DNA of 36,299 nt from Planctomycetota bacterium (GTDB taxonomy: Bacteria > Planctomycetota > UBA8742 > UBA2392): positions 1 through 36,299 of the forward strand of contig JABARW010000044.1 in assembly GCA_019186845.1 (NCBI GenBank). The letters run 5' to 3'. Both the position numbers and the translations under genes were made by a program. The notes below the pieces were generated by a model that searched no databases, was not told the DNA's origin, and saw only the letters and a program-made list of their open reading frames with translations. Shown piece by piece: positions 26,484 through 34,691 of the stretch (positions are counted from its first letter, which is position 1; each line of letters starts with the position of its first letter).

Positions 26484-26565
26484 TTCTTTTCCAGCAGCCG
26501 ACGCATGATGCAAAGCCGCGCACGCCTTTCCAGCCCGTACCGGCGCGGCATGTTAGACTGACGCC

Positions 26566-28026
26566 ATGAAGACGCTCATCCTGCTGTGCGCGCTTTGTGG
26601 CACGCTCAATGCCGCTGAATTTTTCGTCTCCCCCACCGGCAACGACGGCGCACCCGGCACCAAAGCCGCGCCGCTGCTGACGCTCAATAAAGCGCTCGAA
26701 AAATGCGCCGAAGGCGACACGATTTTCCTGCGCGAAGGCACGTACGGCGGCGGCCAGACGGTTGCCAAGGCGAAGATCACCATCGCCGCGTACGAGGGCG
26801 AAAGAGTCAGCCTCAAGGCCCCCAATGACAACGAGCGCATCGGCAACTGCCTATGGTTCACTGCCAGCGGCGGAACCCTGCGCGGCATCGACCTGGAGGG
26901 CGGCTTCTACTATGTGTTGAAGTTCGAACTGGGAGTCGTGGGCGGTCTGGTCGAGGACTGCCGCTTGCACGACTCGGGCCGCGACTGCGTCAAGATCGCC
27001 GGCGCCGACAAGATCACGATTCGCCGCTGCGAGATATTCAATTCGGGCCGCCGAGACAACTCCAACGCCGAGGGCATCGACAACGTCAACGGCGACGAAA
27101 TGCTGGTCCAGGACTGCTACATCCACGACATCGCGACCTGCGGCGTCTACCCCAAGGGCGGAAGCATCGGATCCATCATCGAGCGCTGCCTTATCATGCG
27201 CTGCAACCAGGCCGGCATCTCCATGGCGCAGAGCAGCGGCCTGCAGTTTTACGACACCAAGGCAAACCCTGAGTATTACTCGTGCCGCGACTGCATTGCC
27301 CGCAACAACATCATCGTGGACATCAAGGGCAGCGGCATTGACCTCGAAAGCGCACTGCGGCCCCGCGTCTACAACAACACGATCGTCAATGCGGGCCAGA
27401 CCATGCGCGGCGGCATTCGCATCTCAGGCAACAACAAGGGCGGCGAAGCGGGGCTGGTCAAGTGCAAGGACGCCGAGATTTGCAACAACATCATTGTCAT
27501 GGGTCCGGATTCGAAGCGCCCCGCCGTCATGATGGGCAAAGACTCGCACGAGGGCAGCCTCACTTTCAGCCATAACCACTACCACAAAGTCGGCGGCAAG
27601 GCCCTCTTCTGGTGGGAGCCCACCGGCGCCTACGGCCTGGATCTCGCGGGCTGGGTCAAGCTCAGCGGTGAGAGTGAAGCCTCCGAAGGCGACCCGGGCC
27701 TCGACGACACCTGGCATCTCAAGAAGGACAGCCCCTGCATCGGCAAGGGCAAGAATCTTGCGCCCCCCGACACGGAGTCCAGGGGCAAGCCAGCCACAGG
27801 CAAGCGTAAGCCCGAAGAAAAGGCCGACGGCAAAGCCTCCGAAACCTCCCCAGAATTCATGGACGACTATGACGGCAACCCGCGCCCCGGCCCCAAGGAG
27901 CGTAAACCCTGGGACCAGGGAGCAGACCAGTCCGGCGCCGAAGCGCTGCCCACACCGCCCGCCAAGGACACAGTCGGCACCAGACCTAAGACCGACAAAC
28001 CGGCGAAGAAGGCCACCGGCAGATGA
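26566..28026 (+). CDS. secreted right-handed beta-helix protein
   Basis: A 486-residue exported protein with signal peptide MKTLILLCALCGTLNAAE. The mature start FFVSPTGNDGAPGTKAAP is the standard opening of the DUF1565/pectate-lyase-like right-handed beta-helix fold. Repeated coils with N-N-I stacks follow (for example ARNNIIVDIKGSGID and YNNTIVNAG). The C-terminus (from about residue 390) is a low-complexity Pro/Lys/Asp-rich tail ending PAKKATGR. These proteins bind or cleave polysaccharides at the surface, but no catalytic residues are assigned. The tail may be a disordered linker or an attachment signal. Divergent from the DUF4239 gene over 82 bases. Confidence 0.85.
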   Translation: MKTLILLCALCGTLNAAEFFVSPTGNDGAPGTKAAPLLTLNKALEKCAEGDTIFLREGTYGGGQTVAKAKITIAAYEGERVSLKAPNDNERIGNCLWFTASGGTLRGIDLEGGFYYVLKFELGVVGGLVEDCRLHDSGRDCVKIAGADKITIRRCEIFNSGRRDNSNAEGIDNVNGDEMLVQDCYIHDIATCGVYPKGGSIGSIIERCLIMRCNQAGISMAQSSGLQFYDTKANPEYYSCRDCIARNNIIVDIKGSGIDLESALRPRVYNNTIVNAGQTMRGGIRISGNNKGGEAGLVKCKDAEICNNIIVMGPDSKRPAVMMGKDSHEGSLTFSHNHYHKVGGKALFWWEPTGAYGLDLAGWVKLSGESEASEGDPGLDDTWHLKKDSPCIGKGKNLAPPDTESRGKPATGKRKPEEKADGKASETSPEFMDDYDGNPRPGPKERKPWDQGADQSGAEALPTPPAKDTVGTRPKTDKPAKKATGR

Positions 28027-28099
28027 ACGGGGGCCAAGCTCCTGGGTCATGACCCCCACTGGGGCGGCAGGGTGGAGCACTGCAGGTTACACTCTCCAA

Positions 28100-28648
28100 A
28101 TGATTGCAGCCGTCGACGTTCACTACTTCGGCGAGGTCGCGCAAGCCGCGCTGGTGGCCTTTGCAGACTGGACATCCGATGAAGCCCTGCTGGAAGGCAT
28201 TCAACGTGTTGATCGAGTGGCGCCCTACGTTCCCGGGGAGTTCTTCAGGCGCGAATTGCCCTGCGTCCTGCCTTTGATTGAGGCCGTGAAGCCTGAAGTC
28301 GTGATCGTCGATGGCTACGTCTGGCTGGGAGCACAGCCAGGCCTCGGCGCACACCTGCACAACATGCTCGCAAGGCGCGGTCACACATGCGCCGTCGTCG
28401 GCGCCGCCAAGACACCCTTCAAGGGGACGCAGGCCGTAGAGGTTCGCCGGGGCCAGCGCAAAGGGCGCAGAGGCCCAAGTCCGAGGCCGCTCTACGTCAC
28501 GAGCGTGGGGATGGACCCGACCGCTGCGGCTCAGGCCGTCGCGAGCATGGCAGGGCCGTGGCGCATTCCCCTGCTGCTGCGCAGAGTAGACGAACTGACG
28601 CGAATGAAGCGAGGTGACAGGGCCCGCTCGGCGGCGGTCAGTGATTAG
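28100..28648 (+). CDS. nfi: endonuclease V, short form
   Basis: A 182-residue protein with the endonuclease V catalytic core: AAVDVHY (D6), YVPGEFFRRELP (E52) and VVIVDGYVWLG followed by PGLGAHLH (D71). Endonuclease V cuts nucleic acid near deaminated bases, mainly inosine. Family members are usually about 220 residues and have about 40 more at the N-terminus; this copy starts directly at the first active-site strand. ATG 28100 is the only good start in the frame; the frame continues upstream inside the beta-helix gene's other frame but is not family-like. Its 3' end overlaps the convergent DUF1549/DUF1553 gene by 11 bases. Catalytic residues are present, so it may be active despite the short N-terminus. 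Confidence 0.8.
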   Translation: MIAAVDVHYFGEVAQAALVAFADWTSDEALLEGIQRVDRVAPYVPGEFFRRELPCVLPLIEAVKPEVVIVDGYVWLGAQPGLGAHLHNMLARRGHTCAVVGAAKTPFKGTQAVEVRRGQRKGRRGPSPRPLYVTSVGMDPTAAAQAVASMAGPWRIPLLLRRVDELTRMKRGDRARSAAVSD

Positions 28649-30398
28649 TCGCGAACTCTGTCGTCATCAGCAGTGCGAACATCAGATCTTCGAAGTTGCG
28701 TTGTGTCGGACCCCCTGAGTTCACGAACTCCAGGGCGCGCTGAAGCTCTGCCGCCTGCGGTTCGCGGAAGAGCAGGGCAAGATACAGCTCTTTGATGCGA
28801 TCGTCCGCGGCCCGATGCTCCTTGAAAATGCGCCCAAGCAGCGATTTCTCTGAGACCCGTGAAATTCGGTTGGTGAACTCTCCGTTCATCACGGCCAGGG
28901 CCTGGTCGATGCTGGACGTGAATGACTCGCTTTCGGCCATTTCATCGTCGCTGGCCAGCCTCGCGTAGCGCGCCGCCGCTGTGCGCCTGAGCAACCAGTC
29001 ATCGGGCATTGCCTCGACCCACTTCTCGTACTTGGCCAGGGTCTCCATATCGTAGGAAATGCGCCGCTCGCTGTCGGGCAGCTTGCCTTGCTCCTTCTGC
29101 TTGGCGTGCTCTGCCGCGGCCTTGCGCGCGTCCTCGAACACTTTGCGCTTGGCGGCATCCACGGCCTGAGCGAGGTCCTCTGCATCAGCCAGGGCAACAA
29201 TCGCCGCGATGAACTGCTCAGGACCCAGATGCCGCACCGGGTAGCTTGCAAAGTGCCGAGGCTGAGCCTTCTTGTCGGCCACGACGCTGGAAAGTTGCCA
29301 AGCCCTGGATTTGAGCAGCCCAGCGTACAGGCGTCGAACATCCCACCCCTGGGCCACGAACCAATCTGTCAAAGTTTCGAGCAGTTCGGGGTGGCTGGGA
29401 GAAGTGTAGCTGTTGAAGTCGTCCACAGGCTCGTGAAGGCCTCGGCCAAAGGCAAGCGCAAAAGTGCGGTTGACAATGTAGCGCGGCGTCTGGCGATTGC
29501 CTGCTCCCACAAGCCACCGCGCCAGTTCGCCGCGCCAGCGCCTTGGGTCCTGGCTTTCCGCCCCTTTTCCGTCGAGCGTTCTGGGCTTGATGAACTGTGC
29601 ATAGAGATCGACCAGCGCCTGCTGGTCTTTAGGCAGGCTGTCACGTTTGCGGAGAGCTTCCTTGATCCTGCGCACGTTCTCGTCGCTCTCCGTCAGCGTG
29701 ACTCGTGCGGGACGAATGTCGTTGTTCACGCGCGCCACGGCGCCGATAAAGAACGAGGTCATTCCGTTGAAGTCCGCGACTTCGATGTTCTCATAGGGGT
29801 GCTTGTGGCACTGCGCACACTGGATCTGAACGCCGGTCAAAACCTTCGACAAATGCCCCGAAACGTCACGCAGGTCGCGTGGCTCGTTGTCGTTGAAAAA
29901 AACGGAGATCGCCGGGGCATCGGCGAGGTTCCCCTTGGCCGTGACAATCTCGCTCCAGATTTCATGAAAGCCCGCACCCGCATTGACGCGCGCTGCGAAC
30001 CAGGCAGCGAATAGATCACTGCCATTGAGCTGGCCCGCGCCTCGTCCCCTGATGGCCGCCGTCCAGTAGTCTGCCAGATAGCGGCCAAAGCGTGGGTCTG
30101 CCACCAATGCGTCAATCAGCTTCTCGCGCTTGGCCGGGTCCGTATCACCGAGGAAAGCCTTGGCCTCTGCGCGCGTGGGCGGTGCGCCCGTGGTGTCCAG
30201 ATAGACGCGCCGCAGGAACTCCGCATCGCTGGAGAGCTCTGCGGGCCTGACACTCTCGGCCTCCCACACCTTCTGCAGTGCGGCATCCACGAGATGGTTG
30301 ACGGCGGGAACGGCCGGCTCGTCAGCGCTCACAGGGTTCTGCAGCAAGGCGAGCAGGCAGGCTACTGCACAACCGAGCAAAGCGAGCGAACAGCGCAT
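28638..30398 (-). CDS. DUF1549/DUF1553 secreted protein
   Basis: A 586-residue exported protein. The signal peptide LALLGCAVACLLALLQNPVSA has a possible lipobox-like Cys, but the cleavage site is uncertain. DUF1549 begins after residue 40 (FLRRVYLDTTGAPPT, PRFGRYLADYW) and contains CAQCHKHPY (C194, C197, H198), a CxxCH motif shared by the family. DUF1553 occupies the C-terminal half (RYIVNRTFALAFGRGLHEPVDDFN; split by memory of the family, LFREPQAAEL). The family is expanded in Planctomycetota, often with DUF1501 proteins, and is thought to act on polysaccharides or redox cofactors outside the cytosol. ATG 30398 is supported by AGGGG five bases upstream. It is downstream of the HEAT-VWA gene, gap 58 bases. 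Confidence 0.9.
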   Translation of the reverse strand: MRCSLALLGCAVACLLALLQNPVSADEPAVPAVNHLVDAALQKVWEAESVRPAELSSDAEFLRRVYLDTTGAPPTRAEAKAFLGDTDPAKREKLIDALVADPRFGRYLADYWTAAIRGRGAGQLNGSDLFAAWFAARVNAGAGFHEIWSEIVTAKGNLADAPAISVFFNDNEPRDLRDVSGHLSKVLTGVQIQCAQCHKHPYENIEVADFNGMTSFFIGAVARVNNDIRPARVTLTESDENVRRIKEALRKRDSLPKDQQALVDLYAQFIKPRTLDGKGAESQDPRRWRGELARWLVGAGNRQTPRYIVNRTFALAFGRGLHEPVDDFNSYTSPSHPELLETLTDWFVAQGWDVRRLYAGLLKSRAWQLSSVVADKKAQPRHFASYPVRHLGPEQFIAAIVALADAEDLAQAVDAAKRKVFEDARKAAAEHAKQKEQGKLPDSERRISYDMETLAKYEKWVEAMPDDWLLRRTAAARYARLASDDEMAESESFTSSIDQALAVMNGEFTNRISRVSEKSLLGRIFKEHRAADDRIKELYLALLFREPQAAELQRALEFVNSGGPTQRNFEDLMFALLMTTEFATNH

Positions 30399-30456
30399 AG
30401 GCACCCCTTGTGGTAATTATTCCGCAGTGCCCGTGCCGGCTTTCAGGCCCTGGACG

Positions 30457-32127
30457 CTACTTGCCCCACTTCGCGAGTTGGAACCTCCCGCCCAGCGATT
30501 CCACAAATGCCTGCATGTCGAGCGTGTGTTGATAGCCCATGTCGAGGCCGATGTTGACGAAGGTGACGGGATGAAAGCGCGTCAAGTCCATATACAGCTC
30601 GCGGGTCTTGTCCCACCGGGTGCTCACGCCTCGCTGAAGCACTCCAGAGTTGACGAAGTAAACCGCGCGCACCCGTGGGTCATCTAGCGCCGAAGCAATG
30701 TTCTCGTACCACGCGCACAGGCCAAAGATGTCGCGCTTGACAAGCCATTGGTCAGCCAGGGTCACGTTCTCGGATGTTGCGGGTGCCAGTCCCTTTTCAA
30801 AGGCGGCCTGGCGCTGCCGAAGCGGAGGAATGTTGGACACGTAACGATAGGTCAATACTTGAAAGTTGGCGTCTTTGCTCAGGCCCTTGATCGTGCGGCG
30901 CATTTCCTCACGGGCAATCTCAAAGCGCGTGCGCGTGTCTCCCGCAACGGGGCTGCTCATGAGGCCCGTAGTTTCCACGACGAAAACACAGTCCTGGTTC
31001 AATACCGGCACCTCAAACAGCACAGTGGTGTTCCCCTCTCCCGCTTCCTGAACCAGCGCGGCCGTGGGAGAACGCAACCAGCCGCCAGCCGGCCGGGCCT
31101 TGCGCTCCGCCAGCCCGCGCTTGGCCCCCACCTGCTGCCAGTAGAACGTCCAGGCTTCTGCCGTGTAACCCTTGCGCTCGCCCGTCAGGTCCTCCAGCGC
31201 ATGGACGAGGTCATAACGCAGGCCGCTCTTTTCCTGGGACAGCCGCACCAGTAACAGGTTCACGCTCAGGGGTTGCCACAGATCCACCAAGGCCTCGATA
31301 GTGCGCCGGCGCACACGCCAATCGCCATCCTTGAGCAGGTCCTCCAGCGCGCCTTGCGCCTGGGCAGCCAGTTCTGCCGTGGTGAGCTTGCCCAGTGCCT
31401 GGGCCACGGCGATGCGGGCCCGAAAGTCCTTGTGGTCCGCGACGCGGCACAGCGAAACCACGTAATCGTCCGGGCCCAGAGCCGCCAACCCGTCGGCCGC
31501 GCCGGCCGTGCACAGCCCGTCCTTGTCAGCCAGCAATCTCTCAATTTTGGAACCCGCCTCCCGGACCCCCAGACGCCCCAAAGCCGCCGCCGAGGCTCCC
31601 CCTGCCGCACCTCGAGCGCTGAGCCCGTCGATGAGCGCGCGCCGCGCCTTCTCGCTGCCAATGCGTTCCAGGGCGCGCGCTGCGGCCACTCGAACGACGT
31701 TCTCGCGCTGGCCCTTGAGGATGCTCATCAGGGCCGTGACGGCGGCTTCGCACTTGCGCCGCCCCAGCACCTCGATGCAGCGGCGGCAGATCTCGGCCTC
31801 CTTGCTGCCCACCCCCTGCTTCAGAAGCAACTCGTCGGTCCCAGGCCACTTGAGCTCGACCAGGAGTTCCTGGGCCTCTTCGCGGATATGTTCGAACTCG
31901 TCGGTCAACAGCGTGATGAACCGCGCACAGACATCGCTGCCTCCAGATGCCGCCAGCTGCCGCATGAGCGGAATGCGCTCGTCCTGCTTTTCCGCCAGAG
32001 TGCGGTAGCTCTCAAGCTTGGCAAGGTCACCCTTGACGTCCGCTGAAGGCACGACATCACCTGCCGCCGCTGGCACGCTCAGCGCACCCAGCGCGGCAAC
32101 GAGTAGCAACATCTCCAGAAATCGCAT
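30457..32127 (-). CDS. secreted HEAT-repeat protein with degenerate VWA domain
   Basis: A 556-residue exported protein (signal peptide LLLVAALGALSVPAAA). Residues about 35-320 are HEAT repeats (for example VRVAAARALERIGSEKARRA). A linker AWTFYWQQVGA, similar in position to the TSWQFWKWWAAQ stretch of the 14587-16332 protein, leads into a VWA-like domain at about residue 378. The MIDAS position reads ETTGL (385-389) in place of DxSxS, and the usual LTDG is FVNSG, so metal binding is probably lost. This is the same architecture as the other HEAT-VWA protein, with about 30 residues where that one has a long charged insert. It precedes the DUF1549/DUF1553 gene on the same strand. Function unknown. 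Confidence 0.8.
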   Translation of the reverse strand: MRFLEMLLLVAALGALSVPAAAGDVVPSADVKGDLAKLESYRTLAEKQDERIPLMRQLAASGGSDVCARFITLLTDEFEHIREEAQELLVELKWPGTDELLLKQGVGSKEAEICRRCIEVLGRRKCEAAVTALMSILKGQRENVVRVAAARALERIGSEKARRALIDGLSARGAAGGASAAALGRLGVREAGSKIERLLADKDGLCTAGAADGLAALGPDDYVVSLCRVADHKDFRARIAVAQALGKLTTAELAAQAQGALEDLLKDGDWRVRRRTIEALVDLWQPLSVNLLLVRLSQEKSGLRYDLVHALEDLTGERKGYTAEAWTFYWQQVGAKRGLAERKARPAGGWLRSPTAALVQEAGEGNTTVLFEVPVLNQDCVFVVETTGLMSSPVAGDTRTRFEIAREEMRRTIKGLSKDANFQVLTYRYVSNIPPLRQRQAAFEKGLAPATSENVTLADQWLVKRDIFGLCAWYENIASALDDPRVRAVYFVNSGVLQRGVSTRWDKTRELYMDLTRFHPVTFVNIGLDMGYQHTLDMQAFVESLGGRFQLAKWGK

Positions 32128-32222
32128 GGATGGCCCTCGCTCGCCAGATCATGTCATCACATCGTCATTGAACGAACAACCGGACACACCAACATGTGTC
32201 ACGAAATCGATACAACCTGAGA

Positions 32223-32263
32223 CCGACCAAACAAAACACACCGCTTTCGCGGTGTGTTTTGTT

Positions 32264-32270
<7 letters not shown>
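32223..32270 (-). terminator. 22-bp inverted repeat with GAAA loop overlapping the tRNA-Pro 3' end
   Basis: Arms 32223-32244 and 32249-32270 are perfectly complementary, 22 base pairs, with a TTTC loop on the plus strand (GAAA in the tRNA transcript). The inner eight pairs (CACACCGC/GCGGTGTG) flanked by A-rich and T-rich tracts form a typical bidirectional terminator. The outer seven pairs include the tRNA's discriminator, CCA and last three acceptor bases. It should terminate the tRNA transcript. Confidence 0.85.
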
Positions 32271-32341
<71 letters not shown>

Positions 32342-32381
32342 ACTCTTCAACTGCAGGAGGACTGCCCTCCGGGGTGGCGCA

Positions 32382-32409
32382 AAGCTAGCCCCTATCGGCC
32401 AAACGTCAA
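32382..32409 (-). promoter_or_regulatory. candidate sigma-70-type promoter for tRNA-Pro
   Basis: On the minus strand TTGACG (32404-32409) and TAGCTT (32382-32387) are separated by 16 bases, close to sigma-70 -35 and -10 elements. The -10 ends about 40 bases before the tRNA 5' end. It lies in the gap between mtnA and the tRNA. Confidence 0.4.
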
Positions 32410-32442
32410 GGAGGCGAACGAAATCGCGTCGGTGCCCAAGCG

Positions 32443-33432
32443 TCAGCCCAGCCAGCCCGTAATCTCTGCCGCGCTCAAGATTCCGTCTTCCGTGATGTAG
32501 CCGGAAATCAGCTCAGCCGGGGTCACATCAAAGGCCGGATTGAAAACTCTGGCCCCATGGGGCGTCAGCAACGCTCCTTGCCACTCGCGCAACTCGCTCT
32601 CCTTGCGTTCCTCAATGGGAACATCGGCGCCGTTTCTGGCCGCAGTGTCAAAGGTGCTCTTGGGCGCGGCGATGTAGAACGGCGCGCCGTGCGCCCTGGC
32701 CGCCAGCGCCAAGGCATATGTGCCCACCTTGTTTGCTGTGTCTCCATTGCGGGCGATGCGGTCGGCCCCGGTGATTACCAGTTGCGTTTTCTTCTCACGC
32801 AGCACGATGGCAGCCATGTCATCGCCAATGACCGTGACATCAATGCCCGCTTGGGCCAGTTCCCAGGCCGTCAGCCGCGCTCCTTGCAGCAGCGGCCGCG
32901 TTTCATCCGCGAAAACGCGAAACTTCACGCCATTGCCGTGCGCCACGTACATCGGAGCCAGCGCTGTACCCATACCGCTGGTGGCCAGAGCGCCTGCGTT
33001 GCAATGGGTGTGAACGCCCATGCCGGGTCTGATCAGTTGCGCGCCATGGCGTCCAATGGCCTCGCAAGCCGCGACGTCCTCTGCATTGATGCGCTTGGCG
33101 GCCTCCAGAGCGCGGCTGGCATCGGACTTGGCTTCCTTCCATACGCGCTCCACAGCCCAGCGCAGGTTGACGGCTGTCGGGCGAGCCTGAGCGAGCAATT
33201 CGAGCCCGGCCTCCCCCCGACCCTCGCGCAGAGCCAGCACGCAACCATAAGCGCCGGCAACGCCGATGGCCGGCGCGCCGCGAACGGCCAGGCGCTGGAT
33301 CGCATCAATGACCTGCTCCAGCCGCTCCAGATCGAGGTAGACCAGATCTCCTGGCAGGCGAGTCTGGTCGATGATGACGAGCTTGCCGTCAGCCGCGTCG
33401 CCGCGCCACTGCAGGGTTCTTGGATAGTTCAA
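32443..33432 (-). CDS. mtnA: methylthioribose-1-phosphate isomerase MtnA
   Basis: MtnA isomerises 5-methylthioribose-1-phosphate to the ribulose form in methionine salvage; it belongs to the eIF2B-alpha fold family. The 329-residue protein has RGAPAIGVAGAYG, the catalytic Cys in HTHCNAGALATSG (C144), and the catalytic Asp in TGADRIARNGDTANKVGTY (D224), as well as EERKESELREW near the C-terminus. I chose the TTG at 33432: AAAGGAG lies six bases upstream, and the protein begins LNYPRTLQW as expected. The frame extends to 33528 but that part is not family-like. It is divergent from the CII-like gene. No other salvage gene is adjacent. Confidence 0.95.
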   Translation of the reverse strand: MNYPRTLQWRGDAADGKLVIIDQTRLPGDLVYLDLERLEQVIDAIQRLAVRGAPAIGVAGAYGCVLALREGRGEAGLELLAQARPTAVNLRWAVERVWKEAKSDASRALEAAKRINAEDVAACEAIGRHGAQLIRPGMGVHTHCNAGALATSGMGTALAPMYVAHGNGVKFRVFADETRPLLQGARLTAWELAQAGIDVTVIGDDMAAIVLREKKTQLVITGADRIARNGDTANKVGTYALALAARAHGAPFYIAAPKSTFDTAARNGADVPIEERKESELREWQGALLTPHGARVFNPAFDVTPAELISGYITEDGILSAAEITGWLG

Positions 33433-33555
33433 CTGCGGCTCCTTTAGTCTTGAGGGGCGGCATCGTATGATTGAAGCTCGGATTCTCATACGGATCAGTT
33501 CCCCGGAGCCCGGGCGCAGCCAGCCCAACTACCGCTGCTTTAGATGGAGCAAGTC

Positions 33556-34167
33556 ATGGGCAAGTCTGCGCCCCGCGAAAAGCCAACGCAATCGCCCGCC
33601 AAGTCCGACCTGATGGCGGACCTGTCCCAGGTCCAGCTCCAGGCCCAGAGCGAAATGGAGCGCGCGATGAAGGAGACCCATCGCGTGCTGAAGCAGGCCA
33701 TTGATCGGGCCGGGCCCAAGCGCGTAGCGCGCGCCCTCGATATTTCGCTCAGCCTGGTCTACAAGTGGACACAGCCGGCCCGCACCAAGCAGAACCCGGC
33801 CGCATCCGGCGCGCGCAATCCCCTGGACAAGCTGCTGGCCATCTTTGAACTCAGCCAGGACCTCGAACTGGTCCACTTCATCTGCCAGATGGCGCGCGGG
33901 TACTACACACCCAACCCGCTGGCCAAGGGCTCTGACCGCATCAGTTTTGTAAGTGAGACTGTCAGCTCGCTGAATGACTTCGCGGACATGCTTCAGTACG
34001 CGGAAAAGAGCCTGACCAACGACGGCCGCATCGACGAAGCGGAAGCCGCCAAACTCAGGCAGCAGTGGAACCGCCTCAAGGGGCGCCTGGAGCACTTCAT
34101 CATCTCCTGCGAAGAAGGCCACTTCAACGCGGGCAGCGAAGACTCGGACGACGCCGAGGAGGAATAG
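33556..34167 (+). CDS. CII/CP76-like HTH regulatory protein
   Basis: A 203-residue protein with a basic, charged N-terminus and a helix-turn-helix at about residues 54-72 (KRVARALDISLSLVYKWTQP). Downstream, NPLDKLLAIFELSQDLELVH and ICQMARGYYTPNP follow the pattern I associate with the phage regulatory CII (CP76) family: HTH then 'NPLDR..al....d..lv.wlc...gG.fv.nP'. The last third is helical and acidic at the end (SEDSDDAEEE). ATG 33556 is chosen because GGAG lies six bases upstream; an ATG at 33544 overlaps that site. It is followed after five bases by an unknown gene, so the two form an operon. A transcription-regulating role is likely but targets are unknown. Confidence 0.7.
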   Translation: MGKSAPREKPTQSPAKSDLMADLSQVQLQAQSEMERAMKETHRVLKQAIDRAGPKRVARALDISLSLVYKWTQPARTKQNPAASGARNPLDKLLAIFELSQDLELVHFICQMARGYYTPNPLAKGSDRISFVSETVSSLNDFADMLQYAEKSLTNDGRIDEAEAAKLRQQWNRLKGRLEHFIISCEEGHFNAGSEDSDDAEEE

Positions 34168-34172
34168 TCGCG

Positions 34173-34589
34173 ATGAGCGACCGTCTCAACATCCCCGAGT
34201 TCGACGACCAGGAAGTGCGCGAGCGCATCCTCAAACTGCGCGGGCTCATTGCCGAGGAAACCATCGAGACCCTCAAGATGGTGCGGCTGGACCACATCGT
34301 GAACCCCCGCGGCAAGCTGCAGGAATACGACCAGCAGGCGTTCCGTGCCTGGGTCATCGCATGGCTCAACGCGCTGGAAACCGTTCTCTGCGCCCACATG
34401 GCCATGATGACCAAGCGCATGAGCGGCAGCGGCGATGCCCTGCGTGGCCTCGTGGTGCAGCCCGAAAAGCTTCTCGAGCAGGTGGAAGACATCAAGCGCG
34501 CCCTGGAAATCATCCTGACGGCCGAGCCGGAAATGACGCCCGAACACGTGGACAAAACCGCCACGGACGAGTTCCCCGTCAAGAAATGA
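34173..34589 (+). CDS. unknown protein in operon with CII-like regulator
   Basis: A 138-residue, helical, acidic protein that I do not recognise; it starts MSDRLNIPEFDDQEVRERI. No signal peptide or membrane segment. Helical blocks with conserved-looking residues include GLIAEETIETLKM and FRAWVIAWLNALETVL. It begins five bases after the CII-like gene with a GAGGAGG ribosome binding site that overlaps that gene's end, so coordinated expression is expected. The simplest reading is a partner of the regulator, but this is inference. Confidence 0.7.
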   Translation: MSDRLNIPEFDDQEVRERILKLRGLIAEETIETLKMVRLDHIVNPRGKLQEYDQQAFRAWVIAWLNALETVLCAHMAMMTKRMSGSGDALRGLVVQPEKLLEQVEDIKRALEIILTAEPEMTPEHVDKTATDEFPVKK

Positions 34590-34642
34590 GTCGAACGTTG
34601 CATCGGCGTCTCGCCCATGTCGGGCGCTCTGCACGCGTCCGC

Positions 34643-34682
34643 GCTGGCGGCGTAGCCGCCAGCCATCGGCAGGATGCCGATG
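34643..34682. repeat. two tandem hairpins between convergent genes
   Basis: The first hairpin has perfect nine-base arms at 34643-34651 and 34655-34663 with a GTA loop. The second follows directly with seven-base arms CATCGGC and GCCGATG at 34664-34670 and 34676-34682. There is no T run. They may act as a bidirectional terminator or be REP-like; both GC-rich arms could form in mRNA of either gene. Confidence 0.6.
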
Positions 34683-34691
34683 CCGCATGCG

